The position numbers and the translations under genes are program-made. 64,000 nt of DNA from Caproicibacterium argilliputei (GTDB lineage Bacteria; Bacillota; Clostridia; Oscillospirales; Acutalibacteraceae), in NCBI RefSeq assembly GCF_029211325.2, contig NZ_CP135996.1, positions 558,001-622,000 on the forward strand, read 5' to 3'. Below, one piece after another: positions 52,138 to 62,115 of this stretch. Within the stretch, counting starts at the first letter, position 1, and every line of letters begins with the position of its first letter. The notes below the pieces were generated by a model. The model did no database searches and was not told the DNA's origin. It saw nothing but the letters and a program-made list of their open reading frames with translations.

Positions 52138-53618
52138 AGCAATTTATACAAATTCATCCGTCAGACTCCGTTGCAGTCGCGCTTTGTTCGGTTGCCGCAG
52201 GGCAGACGGTGCAGGTGGGTGACTGCACGCTGATGACCAAAGAAACCATCCCCGCTGGCCACAAAATGGCACTGCGGCATCTTGCCGCGGGAGAAGTGGT
52301 TCGCAAATATGGGTTTCCGATTGGTACTGCCGTTTGTGAGATTCAGGCAGGAAGCTGGGTGCATACGCATAATCTGCAAACAGGGCTGGGCGCCAGTGAC
52401 CGTTACAAGTATCTGCCGGACTTTTCACCGCTGCCGCAGGAGACACCGCGCGAATTTGCCGGATATCGCAGAACAGACGGTTCTGTTGGTATCCGCAATG
52501 AAGTTTGGATTATTCCTACGGTTGGCTGCGTGAATGCGGTCGTGCAGGAGATCAGCCGGCGGGCGCAGCGGTTTTTAACACCTGCGATAGATGGCATTTA
52601 TGCGTTTCCGCATCCATATGGCTGCTCACAACTGGGAGATGACCTTGCAGTGACACAAAAGACACTGGCAGGGCTGATTCGGCATCCCAATGCAGGCGCG
52701 GTTTTAGTAGTCGGGCTGGGGTGTGAAAACAACACCATGGATGGAATGAAACAAGCCTTAGGTTCCTATGATAAAGACCGAGTGCGTTTTTTGGTCTGTC
52801 AAGCGTGCGAAGATGAAGTTGCCGAGGGAATGCGGCAGATGGAGGAACTTTGCCAATATGCTTCTACCTTTCGGCGGCAGCTTTGCTCTGTTAAACGTCT
52901 GGTAGTGGGATTGAAATGCGGTGGTTCGGATGGCTTTTCCGGCATTACGGCGAATCCGCTGGTTGGGGCATTCAGCGATCGTTTGATTGCGCAGGGCGGA
53001 ACGACGATTTTAACCGAAGTGCCGGAAATGTTCGGCGCTGAACCGCTGCTGATGAACCGCTGTGAGAACCAGGAAGTATTTGAAAAAACAGTTTCTCTAA
53101 TTCAGGATTTTAAGCAGTATTTTGTAGAACACCACCAGACAGTAGACGGAAATCCGTCACCTGGCAATAAAGCGGGAGGGATTACGACACTGGAAGATAA
53201 GGCGCTGGGATGTGTGCAAAAGGGCGGCACGGCGCCGATTTGTGATGTTCTGCTTAACGGGCAGCAGGTTTCTAAAAGCGGTTTTCAGCTTCTGCAGGCG
53301 CCCGGGAATGATTTGGTTGCGGCAACTGCATTAGCGGCTTCCGGCGCACAGCTGATTTTGTTTACAACCGGCAGAGGAACGCCCTTTGGCTGTCCGGTGC
53401 CGACGATTAAGATTTCCAGCAATTCCGCCTTGGCAGAAAAAAAGCGCAGATGGATTGACTTTGATGCCGGGCGTGTGTTGGCTGGCGTGTCTGCCGCCGA
53501 CTTGACGGAAGAATTGTTTGGGTTGGTTTTGGCGGTTGCTTCCGGGACTGAAAAGGCAAAGGCAGAGTCTTTTGCAGTGCATGATTTTGCAATTTTTAAA
53601 GACGGCGTTACGCTTTAG
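52134..53618 (+). CDS. uxaA: Altronate dehydratase
   Basis: 494 residues. Dehydrates D-altronate to 2-keto-3-deoxygluconate. N-terminal SAF domain (about 1-85, ending SWVHTHNLQ with a metal-ligand His pair) and the large catalytic domain with GYRRTDGSVGIRNEVWIIPTVGCVN, GCSQLGDD, GLGCENN and GLKCGGSDGFSG. Iron-dependent family. The kinase and aldolase for the product (KdgK/KdgA) are not in the window. Confidence 0.96.
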   Translation: MKQFIQIHPSDSVAVALCSVAAGQTVQVGDCTLMTKETIPAGHKMALRHLAAGEVVRKYGFPIGTAVCEIQAGSWVHTHNLQTGLGASDRYKYLPDFSPLPQETPREFAGYRRTDGSVGIRNEVWIIPTVGCVNAVVQEISRRAQRFLTPAIDGIYAFPHPYGCSQLGDDLAVTQKTLAGLIRHPNAGAVLVVGLGCENNTMDGMKQALGSYDKDRVRFLVCQACEDEVAEGMRQMEELCQYASTFRRQLCSVKRLVVGLKCGGSDGFSGITANPLVGAFSDRLIAQGGTTILTEVPEMFGAEPLLMNRCENQEVFEKTVSLIQDFKQYFVEHHQTVDGNPSPGNKAGGITTLEDKALGCVQKGGTAPICDVLLNGQQVSKSGFQLLQAPGNDLVAATALAASGAQLILFTTGRGTPFGCPVPTIKISSNSALAEKKRRWIDFDAGRVLAGVSAADLTEELFGLVLAVASGTEKAKAESFAVHDFAIFKDGVTL

Positions 53619-53772
53619 CGGCGAAACCAATTACAGTGCTGCTTTTGCAACGCTGGTTGACAAGAGGATTCCGGTTGGGCAAAACCGGAACCGTAGGGGT
53701 GGCTGACGAGCGGGAGTATGGTTTTCCTTTTTCCGCTTTGCAGCTGCTTTTTATGTATCTGGGGGGTGCTTT

Positions 53773-55563
53773 GTGAAAAGGCAATGGAAACGCGGCAATC
53801 AAAGGTGGTCTTCCCTTTCTTTGCGCAGGCAGCTGCAGCATTTGCGTATGCAGTATCGAAATCTGCGGATTTTTTACAAGATTTTATTGCTCAATCTGGC
53901 GCTGATTCTTCTTTTCACCGGTTTCACCTGGCTTGGGGTAGGGCACTTTCTCAGGCTTTATGATCAGCAGCTGTACCAGAAGACGATGCAAGTCATTGCG
54001 CAGTTTTCAAGCGGGGTGGAAACGGATTTGAAACAGGTGGAAAGCTTTTCTCTGAGTATCATGCTGGATCCGGACATTCAGGAGGAATTAGGAGAAATGC
54101 AAAAAGGCACCGGCGCGTATGAGCAACTGGTGCAGGCTGGAAAACTGCAAGCGAAGCTTTCCATTCAGTCCATGACACAGAAGAATCTTTCAGCTATCAA
54201 TTATATTGACAATGCCGGAAAAGTGATTGCGCAGGGCGACAATCTGCTGGAATCTGACAGTGCAGAGCAGGTGCGTGCTCTGCTGAAGCGTGCAAAAGCA
54301 GCGCAGGGCGGTTATGTGTTCAGCGAGCCGAACATACAGAACGAGCAGTTTTTCAGTGCCCGGGAAATTATTCAATATCAAAATTTGTCGCTAAAGTCTA
54401 TGGGGACATTGCTGCTCAGCTATGACCTCAAAGGAATTGTGGAGTCCAATGAAAAGAAAATTCAAGATACGGACACGCAGCTGCTCCTTTATGCGGACAA
54501 CCGAATGATTTTCCGCAGCCAAAATGGAAAAAGCGTGGCGAAGCCCGCTGCCCAAAACGGTTACCGCATCCAAACCATAAACGGCGAAAAGTACTTTGTC
54601 GTGACCGTGAAATCTGATTATCTGGGCTGGGTTTATGTGAGCGTCCTGCCATATGACACAACTTTTCAGCAGAACATTCTGATTCGGGATTTTCTGATTG
54701 CGGCTGCACTTTTGCTGCTGGCAGTTTCCTGCTTTTTCAGCTTCCGAATTGCAAGAAATATTACCAAGCCGCTTGAGGATTTGACAAACAGTATGAAGCA
54801 GGTAGAAACAGGGTGCTTTGACAAGGTGAAGGCAGATCTGTATGACTACCGCCGTGGGGACGAAGTGGGAATCTTGCAAAAGGATTTCCTGCTGATGGTG
54901 GAGCGTATCAATCAGCTGATTAAGCAAAACTATGAAAAGCAGCTGGCCATACAGGAAACAAAGTATAAAGCGCTGCAGTCACAGATCAATCCGCACTTTC
55001 TGTATAATACGCTCAGCTCTATCAGCTGGCTTGCGAAGGTCGGGCGGGGTGATGAGGTTTCCAACATGGTTTTATCCCTGAGCAACCTTCTGCGTGCTTC
55101 GGTGAACGAGCAAACGGTTATTTTTTTGGAGGAAGAAGTTGACCTGCTGAAAAATTACCTGCATATTCAGAAGATGCGATACACAGACCGCATTTGTTTT
55201 TCCGTTCATATCGCACCGCAATATTTGGACTTAGTTGTTCCGAAAATGATTTTGCAGCCAGTTGTGGAAAACGCAATTTTGTACGGCGCTGAAAATATGC
55301 TTGGCGTTTGCAAAATTTCCGTCTGGGTGCAGGATGCGGGAGAGAACTGTCAACTGTGCGTGCGGGACAACGGGCCGGATATTCCACAGCAGCAGTTAAA
55401 AGCGCTGAATGCTTTTCAATATGTTCCGCATGGAACGGGGATTGGCTTAAAAAATATTCAGGAACGTTTGCAGCTGCTGTTTGGAGCGGCGTATGGCCTG
55501 CACGTTCAAAGCGGAAACGGACAAACAACCGTCTGCATGACGCTGCCAAAGAAAGGGGCGTAA
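53773..55563 (+). CDS. YesM-type sensor histidine kinase
   Basis: 596 residues, GTG start after GGGGGGTG. One membrane helix near residues 37-57, a large extracellular sensor region, a second helix (about 297-320), a HAMP domain (RNITKPLEDLTNSMKQVE) and the LytS/YesM kinase core with the phospho-histidine in QSQINPHFLYNTLSSISW. ATP-binding motifs VENAILYG and GTGIGLKNIQERL follow. It probably senses an extracellular glycan and signals to the next gene. Confidence 0.94.
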   Translation: MKRQWKRGNQRWSSLSLRRQLQHLRMQYRNLRIFYKILLLNLALILLFTGFTWLGVGHFLRLYDQQLYQKTMQVIAQFSSGVETDLKQVESFSLSIMLDPDIQEELGEMQKGTGAYEQLVQAGKLQAKLSIQSMTQKNLSAINYIDNAGKVIAQGDNLLESDSAEQVRALLKRAKAAQGGYVFSEPNIQNEQFFSAREIIQYQNLSLKSMGTLLLSYDLKGIVESNEKKIQDTDTQLLLYADNRMIFRSQNGKSVAKPAAQNGYRIQTINGEKYFVVTVKSDYLGWVYVSVLPYDTTFQQNILIRDFLIAAALLLLAVSCFFSFRIARNITKPLEDLTNSMKQVETGCFDKVKADLYDYRRGDEVGILQKDFLLMVERINQLIKQNYEKQLAIQETKYKALQSQINPHFLYNTLSSISWLAKVGRGDEVSNMVLSLSNLLRASVNEQTVIFLEEEVDLLKNYLHIQKMRYTDRICFSVHIAPQYLDLVVPKMILQPVVENAILYGAENMLGVCKISVWVQDAGENCQLCVRDNGPDIPQQQLKALNAFQYVPHGTGIGLKNIQERLQLLFGAAYGLHVQSGNGQTTVCMTLPKKGA

Positions 55564-55566
55564 AAA

Positions 55567-57111
55567 CTGTATACACTTCTGTTTGTAGATGATGAAGCGC
55601 TGGAGCGCGAGGGGATTTCCCACCTGCTGAATTGGGAAGAGAACGGTATCTCTTTTTTGGGCGCGGCGAAAAACGGTGTGGAGGCATACGATTGGATTCT
55701 GAAAAGCAAACCGGACATTGTTTTGACCGATATGAAAATGCCGGTTGTGTCAGGTATTGATCTGATTGAAAAGGTACGCAAGGAATTGCCCGAAACCGCC
55801 TTTATTGTGCTGTCTGGATATGGCGATTATGATTTTACCAGTAAAGCAATGCTTTACGGCATTAAGCATTACCTGCTCAAACCGGTTCATGAAGAAAGTC
55901 TGCGTACGGCACTGCACAGTGTGCAGGCTGAATTGGAACAAAAGCGGCAGGAAAAGCGGACAGTTAACGGTTTGACGGGTAAATTGGAACGGGTGCTGCC
56001 TTATGTCAAAGAGCAGTTTCTGCGCAGCCAGGCGTTGACGGGGATTTATAAACAGCAGGAGAGCCGGGACTTTCAGACCTTGTTTGGTGTTTCAGACGGG
56101 CTGTTTCGCGTGGTGGTTTTGCTGCCGGAGCAAACGTGTGATTTTATTAAAAAGTATGCTTTACGCAACATTGCGGAAGAAATGCTGGGATGGGATACGG
56201 TGGTGCTCAGTACAGTGATGGAGGAAAAGGTGGTGCTGGTGTTTCAAACCATGCCCGCGCTTGAAATCCGCAGCTGTATTCAAAAAGTACAGGGTTCTTA
56301 TGAGCACTATTTTCAAATGACCTTTTCGGCGGCAGTCAGTCGTGCAGAAAGTTTTTCAGAGATTCACCAAATGTATCAAGAGGCCGCTGCGCTTCTGAAA
56401 CTGCGCTACGACTTTCCGGCTGGTGCGGTTTTGTTGCCGGAGTCCATTCACACATACAGGGAGGACTCCGAACTGCTTTCGCATATTGATGCAGTGTATC
56501 AGGCTGTGCAGGCAGGAAAACTGGAGGAAGTCAACTATCAGCTGGAGCTTTTTAGAAACTCGCTGCAGCAGGGGAAGCTGTCTTCAGGTGCCAAACTCAA
56601 CTGTTGCGGGGGGCTGTACCGCGCTGTTGCCATGCTGGCAGCAGACACACACCGCAGGGAAGCCTTGCTGCGACAATTCCAGGCGGTACATTCTGAAGCG
56701 GAAGCCTTAAATGCCGTAAGAGAGGTCTGCAATCAGATTGCGGAATTGTTTAACGGCAGGCGACTTGAGAAAAAGAATCCCATTGTCGAGTCAGTGGTCA
56801 AACTGGTTTATGAGAACATCAGTAATCCGGAGCTGAGTTTAAAGTGGATTGCGCACAACCGGCTGTATATGAACGAGGAGTATCTGGGACGCCTGTTTTA
56901 CCGCAGTAAAAGTCAGAAGTTTTCCGCGTTTCTTACGACTACACGTATGGAAATGGCAAAAAAGCTGTTTGAAAATACAAAAAATTTGAAAGTCCATGAA
57001 GTGGCCCGTATGACAGGATTTCCGGAAGATGCGCAGTATTTCAGCAAAGTTTTTAAATCCTTTACCGGGGTTTCGCCGCAGGCCTATCAAAAGCAGGCGC
57101 ACCGTTCTTAA
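55567..57111 (+). CDS. YesN-type response regulator (receiver + AraC), apparent CTG start
   Basis: 514 residues. The receiver domain begins LYTLLFVDDEALEREG with the acidic pair, and the phosphorylated Asp is in DIVLTDMKMP. A central region of about 260 residues precedes an AraC-type double helix-turn-helix ending PEDAQYFSKVFKSFTGVSPQAY. The frame is closed by the kinase stop (55561-55563), so translation must begin at CTG 55567, behind AAAGGGG; the first ATG/GTG/TTG in frame (TTG 55657) would remove the acidic pair. Likely activates the importer genes that follow. Confidence 0.9.
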   Translation: MYTLLFVDDEALEREGISHLLNWEENGISFLGAAKNGVEAYDWILKSKPDIVLTDMKMPVVSGIDLIEKVRKELPETAFIVLSGYGDYDFTSKAMLYGIKHYLLKPVHEESLRTALHSVQAELEQKRQEKRTVNGLTGKLERVLPYVKEQFLRSQALTGIYKQQESRDFQTLFGVSDGLFRVVVLLPEQTCDFIKKYALRNIAEEMLGWDTVVLSTVMEEKVVLVFQTMPALEIRSCIQKVQGSYEHYFQMTFSAAVSRAESFSEIHQMYQEAAALLKLRYDFPAGAVLLPESIHTYREDSELLSHIDAVYQAVQAGKLEEVNYQLELFRNSLQQGKLSSGAKLNCCGGLYRAVAMLAADTHRREALLRQFQAVHSEAEALNAVREVCNQIAELFNGRRLEKKNPIVESVVKLVYENISNPELSLKWIAHNRLYMNEEYLGRLFYRSKSQKFSAFLTTTRMEMAKKLFENTKNLKVHEVARMTGFPEDAQYFSKVFKSFTGVSPQAYQKQAHRS

Positions 57112-57260
57112 TAAAGTAGGTTTTTTACGGGGTAGGGAGTCGGCTTTTTCTATACCGCAGGCAGCAGAAAATTCGATATACTAAACTCGCATTCAGAAAT
57201 TTGTCTGCCGAACGTGCGGCAGCGAATTTTAATTTCATTTGGAAAAGGAGTTAAGAGCGT

Positions 57261-58577
57261 ATGAAAAGGTTTATGGCTTCCGTGTTAGCAGCAACTTTGT
57301 TGGTTTCTGCAACACTGACCGGCTGCCAAAGCAGCGGACAGACTGCTTCCAGCAGCAGCGGTGGTGCGGCGGCAGAGCAGAAAGTGAATTTGTCGTTTAT
57401 GTGGTGGGGTTCCCAAACACGAAACGACGCGACGCTGAAAGTAATTAAGCTTTATGAATCCAAACATCCCAATGTGACCATCACCCCGACTTATCAAAGT
57501 TTCGACAATTATTTTCAGAAATTGTCGATGATGGCGGCAGCCGGCAATATGCCTGATCTGTTTCAATTTACGGTTGGTGCGGCAACGGGTTCAGAATTCA
57601 TTCAAAAGCAGTTGGTTGAGCCGTTGGACAGCTACGTGTCCAGCAAGGTAATCAATCTGGATGACATGAGTGCCAGTGCTGTGAAAACCGGGAAAATTGA
57701 TGGAAAACTTTATGGTGTGGTTCTCGGCACCAACACTTTGGCTATGGTGGTCAATCCGGCCATGTATAAAAAGGCGGGTCTAACGGTTCCGACCAATGGA
57801 TATGCCACTTGGGCCGATATGGAAAAAGATTTGACAAAGATTAAAGCAGTTACCGGTGCTTACGGTGCGGACGACGTTCTGTGGGCAGACAACGTGTTTG
57901 GTTACTGGTGCGGGCAGTATGGACAAAGCGCATACGATACCAAAAAAATAATCGGTTTTGACAAGAAAACATACAGCGATTACATGGATTTACACAAATC
58001 ATGGGTGTCCAAAGGGTTGGTTCCGCCAATTGACGTTACCACCTCCGAAGTTAGCAATCCCGCGAACTTTGAGATTGTTAAACAGAAATCTGCCGCCGCG
58101 CTGATTTATACCAATAACTATGATACCATTGCCAAAGCCGCCAGCTTCCCGCTGCAGCTCATTCCGATGCCAGGCCCGAATCAAGATAAAGCAACCGCTA
58201 TTTTAGCAAGTCAGCATATGGTAATGTCCAGCAAGTCTAAAAATAAAGAAGAGGCAGCAAAGTTTATGAACTTCTTTATTAACGATGTGGAAGCGAACAA
58301 AATCCTGGATGCAGAGCGCGGTATGCCAGCTTCTACGAAAGTGTTAAATGCCTTGAAAGCAAACTTTTCGGATAATCAGAAGGCGGTTGCGGATTATCTA
58401 AACAAAATTTCAAAATCCGCAACCGGAGAAAGCGTTCCTGCACCGGCAAACTCCGATAATATCGCAAAACTCTTGAACGATTTGCAGGAGCAAATTATTT
58501 ATAATAAAACGACACCGGAAGCGGGTTTTTCACAGCTGCAGGATCTTGCAAAACAGGATATGAACAGTGAAACTTGA
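57261..58577 (+). CDS. ABC importer sugar-binding lipoprotein
   Basis: 438 residues, lipobox LTGC (Cys about residue 22) followed by a Ser/Gly linker and a family 1 binding-protein fold (VNLSFMWWGSQTRNDATLKVIKLYESKHPNV). First gene after the YesMN pair and presumably its target. Likely binds oligogalacturonides or xylo/arabino-oligosaccharides given the GH28 and GH43 genes downstream. Confidence 0.9.
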   Translation: MKRFMASVLAATLLVSATLTGCQSSGQTASSSSGGAAAEQKVNLSFMWWGSQTRNDATLKVIKLYESKHPNVTITPTYQSFDNYFQKLSMMAAAGNMPDLFQFTVGAATGSEFIQKQLVEPLDSYVSSKVINLDDMSASAVKTGKIDGKLYGVVLGTNTLAMVVNPAMYKKAGLTVPTNGYATWADMEKDLTKIKAVTGAYGADDVLWADNVFGYWCGQYGQSAYDTKKIIGFDKKTYSDYMDLHKSWVSKGLVPPIDVTTSEVSNPANFEIVKQKSAAALIYTNNYDTIAKAASFPLQLIPMPGPNQDKATAILASQHMVMSSKSKNKEEAAKFMNFFINDVEANKILDAERGMPASTKVLNALKANFSDNQKAVADYLNKISKSATGESVPAPANSDNIAKLLNDLQEQIIYNKTTPEAGFSQLQDLAKQDMNSET

Positions 58578-58663
58578 GATTTGAATTTTCGGTTCCCGGC
58601 GCTCCGGCGTCAGGAACCATTTTTTAAAACAAACACCTTATGCTTTTGAAAGAGGAATCCTAT

Positions 58664-59566
58664 ATGCAAAAAAAGCTGAAGCATCGCACTGCCGGAAAGT
58701 CTGCAGGCATCCTGTTTATTCTGCCCTGGATAATTGGCTTTCTCGGTTTGACGCTCATTCCCTTTATCTGCCTGTTCTACTTTTCCCTGACACAGTACGA
58801 CCTTTTGTCTGCACCGAAATTTATCGGGATTCAAAACTATGTTTCTGTGTTCACATCGGATCCAAAGTTCTGGACTTCTTTAAAGGTTACCTTTATTTAT
58901 GCGTTTGTCTGCACCCCGATTCGTCTGTTGGTTGCGCTGTTGGTTGCCATGCTGCTGAATACTAAGCACCGCATGATTAGCGTTTACCGTACCCTGCTGT
59001 ATGTGCCTTCTATCATTGGCGGCAGTATCGCGGTTTCCATTACTTGGAGCAAGCTGCTTGCCCGTGACGGTGCATTCAATGCGCTGGTTTTTGCACTGAC
59101 TGGTGTAAACCCCAATATTTCTTGGGTGGGAGACCCCAACACCGCACTGGGCTCCCTGATTTTAATGGCCATCTGGCAGTTCGGCTCGCCAATGCTCATT
59201 TTTCTGGCAGGACTTAAAAATATTCCCGGCTCTTATTATGAGGCAGCTTTGGTAGACGGCGCCAATGCGTTTCAGCGGTTTTATAAAATCACACTGCCGC
59301 TGCTGTCTCCGGTGATTTTCTTTAACTTGGTCATGCAGCTCATCAGCAGCTTTATGACCTTTACGCAGGCACTGGTCATTACCAATGGTGGCCCGCTGGA
59401 TACCACGCTGTTCTACCAGCTGTACGTTTACAGGCAGGGCTTTGAGCAGTTCAACATGGGTTATGCCTCTGCTTTGTCGGTCGTGCTGCTCATGATTGTC
59501 GCGGTATTTACTTCTTTGGTTTTCAAATCCTCCTCTGCGTGGGTTTTTTACGAGTCCAAAAAATGA
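58664..59566 (+). CDS. Carbohydrate ABC importer permease (MalF/UgpA-type)
   Basis: 300 residues, six membrane helices, EAA loop EAALVDGANAFQRFYKITLPLLSPV. The start is ATG 58664 behind AAAGAGGA; the TTG-like earlier start at 58640 has no binding site. Partner of the next gene. No ATPase gene nearby. Confidence 0.93.
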   Translation: MQKKLKHRTAGKSAGILFILPWIIGFLGLTLIPFICLFYFSLTQYDLLSAPKFIGIQNYVSVFTSDPKFWTSLKVTFIYAFVCTPIRLLVALLVAMLLNTKHRMISVYRTLLYVPSIIGGSIAVSITWSKLLARDGAFNALVFALTGVNPNISWVGDPNTALGSLILMAIWQFGSPMLIFLAGLKNIPGSYYEAALVDGANAFQRFYKITLPLLSPVIFFNLVMQLISSFMTFTQALVITNGGPLDTTLFYQLYVYRQGFEQFNMGYASALSVVLLMIVAVFTSLVFKSSSAWVFYESKK

Positions 59567-59615
59567 GCAAAGAAAAAGACCAGTTTGATTATAATTGCAA
59601 GGAGGATGGTGTGGT

Positions 59616-60449
59616 ATGAGAAAAAAAGCATATAGCTTTTTCTTTCACTTTTTTTGTATTCTGTTCAGCGTGACAGCGCTTTACCCAATTTTATGGCTTG
59701 TGGCAAGCTCCTTTAAAGAGAGTCAGAAAGTGTTTGTGGACTCCAGCAATCTGTTTCCGTTTCCGCTGCATTTGGAAAACTACAGCAGAGGCTGGCAGGG
59801 CATTGGCGGAATCAGCTTTTCCACGTTTTATGGAAATTCATTCATCGTCGTGCTGCTCTCTGTACTGGGCGTACTGTTTTCCTGCCCGTTGATTGCATAC
59901 GGGTTTTCCCGCGTGCAGTTTCACTTTAAAAGGTTCTGGTTTGTAACGGTCATGATTACCATGATGCTTCCGGGACAGATTGTAATGATTCCACAGTATA
60001 TTATTTATCATAAACTGAACTGGACCAATACATTTCTGCCGCTGATTCTGCCGACTTGGTGCGGCTCGGCGTTCTTCATTTTTTTAATCATGCAGTTTAT
60101 CCGCAGCATCCCGTATGAACTGGACGAAGCGGCAATGATTGACGGCTGCAACCAGTTTACCATTTATGCGCGTATCATCCTGCCACTGGTGAAACCAGCC
60201 CTGATTACCGCGGCAATTTTCCAGTTCTACTGGAGCTGGGATGACTTTATGGGGCCGTTGATTTACCTTGGAAAGCCGGAGCTGTTTACGGTCAGTGTTG
60301 CACTGCGGCAGTTTTCTGACCCGACACAGACCGACTGGGGCGCTATGTTCTCCATGTCCGCCTTGTCTCTGATTCCGCCCATTCTGGTCTTCTTCATTTT
60401 CCAGCGGTATATTGTAGAGGGAATCAGTACCAGTGGACTGAAAGATTGA
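59616..60449 (+). CDS. Carbohydrate ABC importer permease (MalG/UgpE-type)
   Basis: 277 residues, six membrane helices, EAA loop LDEAAMIDGCNQFTIYARIILPLVKPAL and C-terminus QRYIVEGISTSGLKD. AAGGAGG precedes ATG 59616; the earlier frame start at 59595 overlaps that site. Completes the second importer. Confidence 0.93.
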   Translation: MRKKAYSFFFHFFCILFSVTALYPILWLVASSFKESQKVFVDSSNLFPFPLHLENYSRGWQGIGGISFSTFYGNSFIVVLLSVLGVLFSCPLIAYGFSRVQFHFKRFWFVTVMITMMLPGQIVMIPQYIIYHKLNWTNTFLPLILPTWCGSAFFIFLIMQFIRSIPYELDEAAMIDGCNQFTIYARIILPLVKPALITAAIFQFYWSWDDFMGPLIYLGKPELFTVSVALRQFSDPTQTDWGAMFSMSALSLIPPILVFFIFQRYIVEGISTSGLKD

Positions 60450-60496
60450 GAACATAAGCAAAGCAGAACGGATTTGTAAAGAAAGGAAATGATATC

Positions 60497-62098
60497 ATGC
60501 AGGAGATTTGCAATCCGGTGCTGTCGGGTTTTCATCCGGATCCATCCATCTTGCGGGTCGGAGATTGGTATTATCTGGCGACTTCCACGTTTGAGTGGTT
60601 TCCCGGCGTGCGGATTCACCGCTCCCGTGACTTAGTGCACTGGGAACTGACGGCTGCACCGCTGAATCGCATTTCTCAGCTGAATCTGGAGGGCGTGCCG
60701 ATTTCGGGCGGTGTTTGGGCGCCGTGTCTCAGCTATGCGCAGGGAACTTACTATTTGATTTACACGGATGTCAAGGTGCATTCTTCCAGTTTCCGCGATA
60801 CGCACAATTACCTTGTTACATCCAAAAGCATAGAAGGCAGCTGGTCCGACCCTGTTTTTCTTAACAGCAGTGGATTTGATCCCTCTTTATTTCATGATGC
60901 GGATGGGCGCAAGTGGTTGGTCAATATGAAAAGTGACTTCCGCGCAGGAAAAAACACCTTTCATGGGATTGTCCTGCAGGAATATTCGACAACGAAGCCG
61001 GGGCTGGTCGGCCCCATTTATGAGATTTACAGAACCGCCCCCGGCGAGATTGCGGAGGGTCCCCACCTGTATCAGAAAGACGGTTACTATTATCTCATGC
61101 TTGCCGTCGGCGGAACGGGATTGGAACATGGCGTGCGTTTGGCGCGGGCAAAGTGTTTGCTGGGGCCTTATGAAGAGGACCCAAGCGGGGATATGCTCAC
61201 TTCCCGGTACGATGCAACGCTTCCACTGCAGAAAGCGGGCCATGGCAGTTTGGTGCAAACACAGACGGGAGAGTGGTATTTGGCGCATCTGGCGGCACGC
61301 CCGATTCCGGCAAACGGCCGCTGCCCGCTTGGGCGCGAAACCTGCTTGCAGAAAGTGGAGTGGAATGCAGAGGGCTGGCTGCGGCTGACGAGCGGCGGAA
61401 TAACGCCGCAAATGCGGGTACCGGCGCCTGCGCTGCCGGCGGCGCCGCCGGCAGCGGTTCCTGTACGTGACGATTTTGACGCTCCGGTGTTGAACCCGCA
61501 TTTTCAGAGTCTGCGTGTGCCCTTGGGAGAAGACCAGCTTTCCCTTTCGGAGCGGCCGGGCTTTCTGCGTTTAAAAGGAGGAGAATCCCTGTTTTCCTGG
61601 CACCGGCAGTCTTTGGTAGCACGGCGTCAGCAGGCATTTTCCTATCAAGCGGAAACTTATGTGGAATTTTCACCGGATGATTATACACAAATGGCCGGGC
61701 TGATTTGCCTATATGACACCATGAATTACTACTATTTATGTGTGACATGGGACGAACAGCTTGGGAAAGTAGTCAAGATTATGGCGGCACAAAACGCGAA
61801 GTGCACAGAACCTGTCGGTGCCGGCATACCGCTTCCCAATATCCTCGGCTGCCGGCTGCGTGCTCGGGTGTCTAGGACTGCGCTGCAGTTTTTCTATGCG
61901 ACAGATGAGGCGAATTGGAAACAAATTGGCCCGCGGCTGGATGCCAGCACACTCTCGGATGAGTACTGCCAAAAAGGGTGCTTTACAGGTGCATTTGTCG
62001 GGCTGTGCTGTCAGGATTTGTCCGGATGCGGAAAACCCGCTGACTTCGATTATTTTGAATACCGGGAGATGGATGACAGCTCAGAAAATCCAGACTGA
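60497..62098 (+). CDS. Intracellular GH43 beta-xylosidase/alpha-L-arabinofuranosidase
   Basis: 533 residues, no signal. The five-bladed propeller starts NPVLSGFHPDPSILRVGDWYYL (base Asp), with SGFDPSLFHDADGRKWLVN and IAEGPHLYQKDGYYYLM (acid Glu) following. The C-terminal beta-sandwich (from about 325) is the XynB-type accessory domain. It cleaves xylose or arabinose from imported oligomers. AAAGGAAATG region before ATG; followed 17 bp later by the GH28 gene. Confidence 0.94.
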   Translation: MQEICNPVLSGFHPDPSILRVGDWYYLATSTFEWFPGVRIHRSRDLVHWELTAAPLNRISQLNLEGVPISGGVWAPCLSYAQGTYYLIYTDVKVHSSSFRDTHNYLVTSKSIEGSWSDPVFLNSSGFDPSLFHDADGRKWLVNMKSDFRAGKNTFHGIVLQEYSTTKPGLVGPIYEIYRTAPGEIAEGPHLYQKDGYYYLMLAVGGTGLEHGVRLARAKCLLGPYEEDPSGDMLTSRYDATLPLQKAGHGSLVQTQTGEWYLAHLAARPIPANGRCPLGRETCLQKVEWNAEGWLRLTSGGITPQMRVPAPALPAAPPAAVPVRDDFDAPVLNPHFQSLRVPLGEDQLSLSERPGFLRLKGGESLFSWHRQSLVARRQQAFSYQAETYVEFSPDDYTQMAGLICLYDTMNYYYLCVTWDEQLGKVVKIMAAQNAKCTEPVGAGIPLPNILGCRLRARVSRTALQFFYATDEANWKQIGPRLDASTLSDEYCQKGCFTGAFVGLCCQDLSGCGKPADFDYFEYREMDDSSENPD

Positions 62099-62115
62099 AA
62101 AAGGAGCAAGAAAAA

